DNA of 19,397 nt, taken from the NCBI GenBank assembly GCA_025463615.1, contig JAODAU010000071.1, positions 1-19,397 of the forward strand, written 5' to 3'. Shown here in pieces: positions 14,901 to 19,397 of this stretch. A program made the position numbers and the translations under genes. The stretch comes from Microbacteriaceae bacterium. Its GTDB lineage: Bacteria > Actinomycetota > Actinomycetes > Actinomycetales > Microbacteriaceae. Position 1 is the stretch's first letter. Each line of letters starts with the position of its first letter. The notes under the pieces are model-generated. The model ran no database searches. It was not told where the DNA came from and was given only the letters and a program-made list of their open reading frames with translations.

Positions 14901-17862
14901 CCTTCGCACCGGGGCGTGTCGTCACGTCGTCCTCGATGGCGACCGGGTTGCGGCCGCCGTCGACCTTCGGGGCGATGCCGACCCGCACCGTGCCGGTCGC
15001 GCGCGCGCCGAGCGCGTCGACGACCGAGTAGGTGAAGGTGTCGGTGCCGGCCGAGTAGTCGCCCGCCACGTAGTCGAAGTAGTCCGGGCCGACGGTCGTG
15101 ACCGAGCCCTTGAGCGGGCTGCTCTCCTGGCCGAGCAGCTGCACCGAGTCGCCGTCGGGGTCGATGCCCGTCAGCGGGATCTTGATGCGCACCGTTGCGC
15201 CCGCCAGCACCCGGGCGACCACGGTCACCGGCACGGGCGGGTTGTTGGTGGCCTCGTTCGGTTCGCGCACCGCGATCTTGACCTGGGCCTGCGCGACCTG
15301 GCCGTCGGGCCCGGAGACCTCGTAGACGGCGGTGAAGTCGCCGGTCTTCTGCGGTGCGAGGTAGCGGAGCACGTTGCCCGAGGCGAACAGCAGCCCCGAG
15401 TCGCCCTTGAGGCTCGTCGAGAGCAGCGGGTTGAGGGTGAGGTCCTCCCCGTCGGGCTGCACGTCGTTGTCGAGCACGGGAATGGTGATCGCGTCGCCCA
15501 CGCGCACGGTGACGTTGTCGTCGTTGGCGATCGGCGGCTGCAGTGTGGTCGCCGGGATCTGCACGACCGTCACCGATCCGACCGCATCGGCGAGCCCGTT
15601 CGTGATGCGGTAGTTGAAGGTGACCGGTCCGTCGTCGAGCGGCGCCGTCAGGGTGACCCGGATGGCGCGGTCCTGGATCACTTCGGCGCGGACCCCGGAG
15701 TTCTCGGCCACGTTGTAGACACCGGTCACGAGGAGCACACCGCCGGCCGGGTCGATGTCGGTGGAGGCCACATCCACCGTCTCGCTCGTGAGGGTGTGCA
15801 CGAACATGGTCTTGGGGATGGTGATGGGCTTCGTGTTCGCGTCGGGCGGCGCCGCGACATCCACGCGCACCTGTCCCGTGGCCGTCTGGTCGCCGTCGTT
15901 GACCACGTAGTCCAGGTAGTGGGTGCCGACCTGGGTGCTCGTGAACGTGAAGGTGCCCGACTCGAGGCTGGCGGTGATCGTCGCGCCCGTCTTCGCGGGC
16001 ACACTGGCGAGTCGAAGGGTGCCCGTGCCGCCGCGCACGTGGTCGAGCGGCGAGATCGTGAGCACCTGGCCCGAGTAGGCCAGGGCCACGAACGGCTCAG
16101 CGATGATCGGAACCTGCCCGGCCGGCTTGACCGTGACCGCGAGCGACCCAGTGCCCGTCGCGCGGCCGTCCGAGACCACCAGGGTGACGGCGCGCAGCGT
16201 GCTCGCCGCCCCGCCCTCCGTGAAGACGACGCTGCCCTCGGGCTTGTAGGTGACCGTGTCGGGAGAGGATGTCGACGCCGTCTGCAGATAGAAGGCGTCG
16301 CCATCCGGGTCGACCCAGTCGCCGAGCACGGTGGTGGTGACCCTGCCGCCCTGGGCGACCAGCGTCTTGGTCTGGCGCACCTGCACCGGCGGCGAGTTCT
16401 CGGAGGGCTGGCGCACCGTCACGACCACGGTCGCGCTGGCCGTGCCGCCGCGGCCGTCGGTGATCGTGTAGGAGAACGAGAGCGAGCCGGACGCGCCCGG
16501 GGCCAGCGTGACCTGCAGCTGCTGGGCGTTGTTGATCGCGTCGATGTGGCCCACGTTCTCGTCGACCGAGGTGAACGAGGTGATCACCAGCGGATCGCCG
16601 TTCGGGTCGTAGTCGTTGAGCAACACGGGCAGCACGCTGGAGCGTCCCGGACGCGCACCGAACGCGTCGTTCACCGCGACGGGAGGCGCCTGGGCCTTCT
16701 CGTAGTTCGGGGGCGTGTCCTCGGTGTTGTCCTGCACCTGCTGCTGGTCGTTGCGAACGGTGATCAGCTCGCTCCAGTTGTCGATGAGCTGGCCGTCCTG
16801 CTGCACCGCCCAGGTGCCGCCGCCACTGGGGTCGTTGAGCACGACGCTGTCGCCGTTGGAGACGAACGAGAGCCTGCCGGCCGCCGACGGCACGGAGTCG
16901 AGGGTGAGGGTCGCGGGCGCCGAACCGTCGCAGTGCCGCCAGGCGGTGCCCCCGGACCAGGCGGCGTAGGTGCAGCCATCGATGACCGCGGGCGCGACCG
17001 CCGTGCCCGCCTGGCCGCTTGCGATCACGCTCGCGGAGCCGCCCGAGAGCGGCACGTTGAGGAGCCCGGCGGAGTAGGAGACGAGCACGCCGCTGCCGCT
17101 CGGCGACGACTGCTGGAGCGCCACCGAGGTGCCCGCCCGCACGCGCGGAGCGAGATCCGTCGTGCCGCCGGCGGTGTAGACGCGCCGCGACTGCGAGTCG
17201 AGCACGGCCCACTGGTTGCCGACGGAGGTGATGCCGAAAGTCGTGTGCGTGGTGTCGACGGGCGCCGCCCACGTCTGCGACACGGTGTCGGCGTGTGCCG
17301 CGTCGATGCGGTACACCTCGCGCGCGCTGGCCGAGAGCACGAAGAGCATTCCGTCACTCGTGACGCTCGCGGTCGTGTTCGCGCCGAGGCTGAGCGTGGG
17401 CTGCGACTGGGCGTCGAAGTGGGGCAGGTCTGCGAGGCTCACGATCCAGTACTGGCCGGTGCTGCCCGATCCGACCACCACGTTGCCGCCGGCGATGAAC
17501 AGCTCGGGATCCTGCGGCGGGAGCGGCACGCTGTCGAGCACCGTCGAGGTCGCGGGATCCACGATGTCGACCTTCGCGTTGGAGCGGTCGAAGAGCAACA
17601 CGGTGGTGCCCTGCTGCACGACGTCGATCTGCGAGCCCGCGCTCGTGACCACCGAGTTGAGCGCGAGCACCTGCGGGTTCGCCCGCCCGATCACCTGCGA
17701 GGTGCCATTGGCGACCCACACGGAGCCGTCGTCGAGGCTGAGCTTCTGCGCGGAATACCCGGTCGAGACTACGGCGACGGTGATGATGAGCGCGGCGATC
17801 AGTGCCCCGCTCAGCGTCGCGATGGCGACGGAACGGTGCGTTGACAGCCACTTCCTCAGCAC
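11986..17862 (-). CDS. Giant surface protein: signal anchor, beta-propeller-like region, Ig/cadherin-like repeats and C-terminal FN3 modules
   Basis: A 1958-residue protein, probably almost entirely extracellular. The N-terminus (RKWLSTHR, then a hydrophobic stretch at about 11-34) is a signal anchor or an uncleaved signal peptide. Residues 40-375 look like a beta-propeller, with short blade-like repeats and a Cys pair near GCTYAAWSGG. From about 395 to 1460 there are tandem Ig/cadherin-like domains with recurring NDxDPDG-type motifs. From about 1465 to the end there are FN3-like modules, several with close Cys pairs. The protein ends in DINGNVH, without an LPXTG motif or a C-terminal membrane helix, so attachment rests on the N-terminal segment. 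The start is GTG 17862, 7 bases after the kinase stop, with a weak GGGTGA-like site. It corresponds to the FN3 gene of the bifidobacterial PFNA cluster. The ligand is unknown; adhesion, envelope organisation or ligand sensing with the kinase are inferences. Confidence 0.88.
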   Translation of the reverse strand: MLRKWLSTHRSVAIATLSGALIAALIITVAVVSTGYSAQKLSLDDGSVWVANGTSQVIGRANPQVLALNSVVTSAGSQIDVVQQGTTVLLFDRSNAKVDIVDPATSTVLDSVPLPPQDPELFIAGGNVVVGSGSTGQYWIVSLADLPHFDAQSQPTLSLGANTTASVTSDGMLFVLSASAREVYRIDAAHADTVSQTWAAPVDTTHTTFGITSVGNQWAVLDSQSRRVYTAGGTTDLAPRVRAGTSVALQQSSPSGSGVLVSYSAGLLNVPLSGGSASVIASGQAGTAVAPAVIDGCTYAAWSGGTAWRHCDGSAPATLTLDSVPSAAGRLSFVSNGDSVVLNDPSGGGTWAVQQDGQLIDNWSELITVRNDQQQVQDNTEDTPPNYEKAQAPPVAVNDAFGARPGRSSVLPVLLNDYDPNGDPLVITSFTSVDENVGHIDAINNAQQLQVTLAPGASGSLSFSYTITDGRGGTASATVVVTVRQPSENSPPVQVRQTKTLVAQGGRVTTTVLGDWVDPDGDAFYLQTASTSSPDTVTYKPEGSVVFTEGGAASTLRAVTLVVSDGRATGTGSLAVTVKPAGQVPIIAEPFVALAYSGQVLTISPLDHVRGGTGTLRLASVPAKTGATITASLESGTFTFTSTQVGTHYLDYVVNDGDQTATGQVRVDVAAPPDANTKPITIPKTMFVHTLTSETVDVASTDIDPAGGVLLVTGVYNVAENSGVRAEVIQDRAIRVTLTAPLDDGPVTFNYRITNGLADAVGSVTVVQIPATTLQPPIANDDNVTVRVGDAITIPVLDNDVQPDGEDLTLNPLLSTSLKGDSGLLFASGNVLRYLAPQKTGDFTAVYEVSGPDGQVAQAQVKIAVREPNEATNNPPVPVTVVARVLAGATVRIKIPLTGIDPDGDSVQLLGQESSPLKGSVTTVGPDYFDYVAGDYSAGTDTFTYSVVDALGARATGTVRVGIAPKVDGGRNPVAIEDDVTTRPGAKVSVQVLANDSDPDGGKLTVVKVKPNTKDVSATIKGDIVTVQAPKTAGTYALVYTIRNGFGGESSNFLRVVVTPDAPLAYPQVDDTVLTLTDILGQDAIDVNVLRNVFFADGPVSGLKVSLLPGYAQSATVTSTKKVHVRVQAKSQIIPFAVSNPDDPRIVSYGFVWVPGTDDALPQLNRKAPPLKVASESNLRIDLDQYVLAIAGRKVHLTDSAKVQATHANGDNLVVNDHTLSFTSADKYFGPASISFEVTDGTSANDPNGHVATLVLPITVTFRENQPPSFIGGVIDFEPGASRTIDLSKLTNYPYPKDANELAYTVLSPLPVGFSYTVTGQTLVLRANSNAQKGSTTAIQLSVRDALAVGQSGRIQLNVVSSSKPLAIPQPDVVAAPRGTSTTVDVLANDQATNPFPDTPLRVIDIRGIDGASLPPGISITPSSDNSRLSVNVSSSAVPGTVNVQYEVADATNDPDRYVWGNVSISVQDKPDPVTAVTATAFGDRDITLRWTPGSDNNSPITGYDVTMLNGGGDTLSTTSCAVTVCDITTPGNGPGNAVRLRVVAKNALGSSSPTGLGMAIWSDLIPPAPTTLTASPLDGGLHITWNRVSTPAGGSPVDNYSVVAGGVSTNVDNSACGANNCRVDIGGLSNGQAVSVSVTPTNGAFASLATWNTATTTGVPAGVPKQVAAPAASVVDNAIAVDWTSTFDPNGRDITGYTAVAYTGAAPSCANFTPPGSIKHSVGLATTTTFSGLSNEQTYSIVVFAANAIGCGQTAPVVAHTAPGLVTAISTSGPSRNGNVWDVALQSASIGGAALTSDYTFYYKLSTGSGAEHGPISLGDFLAAEASQFGTAATVQLRACRSFDGGAPICDSTYSDGFAMAGVPVNPQVSQVSFAPTGDGVVDHSGVFTWLSWPSGTYQGIQYSCGSDPSFTAADTSVAGGTCTATSLLSDPTLTIRVIANGGTTYDLVYDINGNVH
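13482..16680 (-). repeat. Tandem Ig/cadherin-like repeat array within the giant surface protein
   Basis: Protein-level repeats. Related LxNDxDPDGD-type motifs occur at about residues 414, 516, 606, 699, 799, 897 and 992, a spacing of roughly 90-100 residues that fits one Ig/cadherin-like domain each; a further VLANDQATNP copy is near 1387. The DNA copies have diverged and no identical tandem DNA repeats were noticed. The acidic DxDPDG loops resemble calcium-binding loops between such domains, and calcium binding is an inference. The copies near 606 and 699 have lost part of the acidic motif. Confidence 0.65.
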
Positions 17863-17869
17863 TCTGACG

Positions 17870-19294
17870 TCACCCGCCGAAATCCACGCACTTCGGGCTG
17901 CTCGGGGTGCCGGTCTTGCCCTCGCGGTTCACCGTCACGGTGACGCAGACCTTCTCGCCGCGCGTCGCGTCCATCACATAGTCGGCGGAGCTCTGGATGC
18001 TGGAGCGCCCGTCGCTCGTCGTCACCTGGTAGGTGTCGCTGGGCTTCAGGCCCGGGTCGTCCCAGCGGAACTCGACCGAGCTCGCGAGGCTCTTCGCGGT
18101 GATGTCGGTGACTTTGGGGATCCCGTCGCTGTTCGCCCGGATGAACATGGAGGTGAGCACCGCGGCCAGCGCGAGCACCACCACCACTCCGGCGACCAGG
18201 GACCACGCGAGCGCGCGCATGCCACGCCCCGATCGCTGCTGGGGCCGCGTGCCGCTGCTCCCCTGCGCCCCCGCGGTCTGCTTGAGGATCGTGCCGACGC
18301 CCGTGTAGTTGTTGACGACCGCGCGGCGCCGCCTGCGCCTGCCGGGCCGTGTCGGGATCGAATTGCTGACGCTGCGGATGCGGGTGCGGTCCTCGAGGTC
18401 CGAGACCGTCGCCAGCGCCCAGTCGTCCATCGCCACCTCGACCGGAGTCTGGGGCACGCCCAGCTCCGTCTCGACGGACTGCAGCTCGCGCACCAGCTCG
18501 AGCACGGATGCCGGGCGCGCGTCCACCTTGCGCGACATGGCCTTCTGCAGCACGCGCTCCAGGCTCGCCGGCACGTCGGCCCGCCCGATCGGCTGCACCT
18601 TCGCCCGGTTGATGCGGCCGATGAGGTCGGCCGACTTGTTCGACTCCCCCGGCACCTCGAACGGCGAACGGCCCGCGAGCAGCGAATAGACGGTCGCCGC
18701 GAACGACCAGACCTCCGACTCGATGCTGCCGGGCGTCTCATCCATCAGCACCTCGGGCGCCGACCACGGGATCGAGAGGCCCACCGACTCGGTCGTGCTC
18801 GACTCGCTCAGCGTCGACGCGATACCGAAGTCCGAGAGCACGGGGTGCCCATATGCCGTCAGGAGAATGTTCGACGGCTTGATGTCGCGGTGCAGCACGC
18901 CAGCCCGGTGCGCGGTCTCGATGGCGCTGCCGATCTTGACCGCGATGCGCAGCACCTCGGGAACCGGGATGCGCTCGCGCCGGTAGCGCTCGCTGAGGGC
19001 TGCGGAGCACAGCTCCATCACCAGGTACGGCCGGCCGTCGGCCGAGACGCTCGCCTGGTACACCGTGAGGATCGACGGATGCGAGCTCAGCTGCGCCATG
19101 AGGTTGGCCTCGGCCTGGAACATCTGCCGCACCTGGTCGTTGACGACCTCGCTGAGCATGACCTTCACGGCCACCTGCCGCCGCGGCATGTTCTGTTCGT
19201 AGAGGAAGACGTCGGCAAAACCGCCGGAGCCGAGCACGTGGATGTGGGCGAAACCGGGGAGCACGGGAGGCTGAGAGGGCAGGCGTCGAGCCAT
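17870..19294 (-). CDS. Transmembrane Ser/Thr protein kinase with FN3-like ectodomain (Pkb2-like)
   Basis: A 474-residue Hanks-type kinase that heads the operon. The catalytic residues are present: glycine loop GSGGFADV, Lys44 in VAVKV, Glu62, HRDIKPSN (Asp137), DFG (Asp155) and the SAPE motif. The activation segment is Ser/Thr rich (STLSESSTTES), as in kinases that autophosphorylate. A juxtamembrane stretch with Thr304 (DRTRIRS) and a polybasic RRRRRR run lead to one transmembrane helix (about 361-383). The outer part is only about 90 residues, looks like one FN3 domain with Cys450 and Cys469, and has no PASTA repeats, unlike PknB. The start ATG 19294 has AAGGAG 5 bases upstream. The giant FN3 protein gene begins 7 bases after its stop. 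Substrates are not known; cytoplasmic Thr residues in the DUF58 and FHA proteins are candidates. Confidence 0.95.
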   Translation of the reverse strand: MARRLPSQPPVLPGFAHIHVLGSGGFADVFLYEQNMPRRQVAVKVMLSEVVNDQVRQMFQAEANLMAQLSSHPSILTVYQASVSADGRPYLVMELCSAALSERYRRERIPVPEVLRIAVKIGSAIETAHRAGVLHRDIKPSNILLTAYGHPVLSDFGIASTLSESSTTESVGLSIPWSAPEVLMDETPGSIESEVWSFAATVYSLLAGRSPFEVPGESNKSADLIGRINRAKVQPIGRADVPASLERVLQKAMSRKVDARPASVLELVRELQSVETELGVPQTPVEVAMDDWALATVSDLEDRTRIRSVSNSIPTRPGRRRRRRAVVNNYTGVGTILKQTAGAQGSSGTRPQQRSGRGMRALAWSLVAGVVVVLALAAVLTSMFIRANSDGIPKVTDITAKSLASSVEFRWDDPGLKPSDTYQVTTSDGRSSIQSSADYVMDATRGEKVCVTVTVNREGKTGTPSSPKCVDFGG

Positions 19295-19299
19295 CAGTG

Positions 19300-19305
19300 C
19301 TCCTT
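19300..19305 (-). promoter_or_regulatory. Ribosome binding site of the kinase gene
   Basis: Minus-strand AAGGAG lies 5 bases before ATG 19294. It is the strongest Shine-Dalgarno sequence in the seven-gene operon and marks its first gene. Confidence 0.8.
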
Positions 19306-19383
19306 CCCCGCTCGAGGGTCCCGCCCCGATCGAGCGTCTCGGCCGTTCGTGCGCAGATCTCCGGCCGTCAGGACCAGTCTCTT

Positions 19384-19389
19384 ATTGTA
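19384..19389 (-). promoter_or_regulatory. Candidate -10 element for the seven-gene operon
   Basis: Minus-strand TACAAT, within TTACAATAAG, is a 5-of-6 match to TATAAT in an otherwise very GC-rich stretch. Transcription would start near 19377 and give a leader of about 80 bases before the kinase. The matching -35 would lie beyond the window edge, so the promoter cannot be completed. Apart from this and the ribosome binding site, nothing else was recognised in 19295-19397. Confidence 0.4.
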
Positions 19390-19397
19390 AGCACGGC

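Noticed and set aside
12000..17862. The giant gene considered as a phage tail, toxin or contact-dependent inhibition protein because of its size and repeats
   Set aside because: There is no C-terminal toxin domain, no immunity gene and no phage genes nearby; the operon context is kinase, MoxR and DUF58.

Overview
The window is very GC-rich. Its densely packed genes, several GTG starts and the gene families present suggest an actinobacterium, most likely of the Microbacteriaceae type; that placement is inferred from gene content and composition, not from a marker gene. Ten protein-coding genes fill almost all of it. Nine are on the minus strand and one (ald) is on the plus strand. No RNA genes, insertion sequences or CRISPR arrays were seen.

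Left part (1-3452): the 5' half or more of a polyamine-type ABC transporter operon, with a PotD-like Tat/lipobox binding protein followed by a PotA-like ATPase that runs off the window edge. It is divergent from a complete alanine dehydrogenase gene. The 275-base region between the two operons carries inverted repeats that could be operators. The 3' end of ald overlaps, tail to tail, the end of the next gene by 50 bases.

Right part (3403-19294): seven minus-strand genes that read as one operon of about 15.9 kb, transcribed from right to left. In order of transcription they are: a transmembrane Ser/Thr kinase with an FN3-like ectodomain; a 1958-residue extracellular protein with a beta-propeller-like part, Ig/cadherin-like repeats and FN3 modules; a MoxR AAA+ ATPase; a DUF58 membrane protein; a TgpA-like membrane protein with a transglutaminase fold; a double zinc-ribbon/FHA protein; and an FtsK/EccC-like membrane ATPase. 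Junctions are 7, 24, -4, -4, 10 and 79 bases, so most are likely translationally coupled. A TACAAT -10 element sits upstream of the kinase at the window edge.

The order kinase - FN3 - AAA - DUF58 - transglutaminase - FHA matches, as I recall it, the PFNA cluster described in Bifidobacterium. This version differs in having no PP2C phosphatase gene between the transglutaminase and FHA genes, and in having an EccC-like ATPase at its end. The inferred working model is that the giant protein and the kinase ectodomain sense or organise something at the cell surface, the kinase phosphorylates cytoplasmic threonines read by the FHA protein, and MoxR with DUF58 and the transglutaminase-like protein forms a chaperone or assembly module. 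The transglutaminase-fold protein lacks the catalytic Cys and His, which suggests a binding or scaffolding role. The link to the EccC-like ATPase, and through it to secretion, rests only on gene order.
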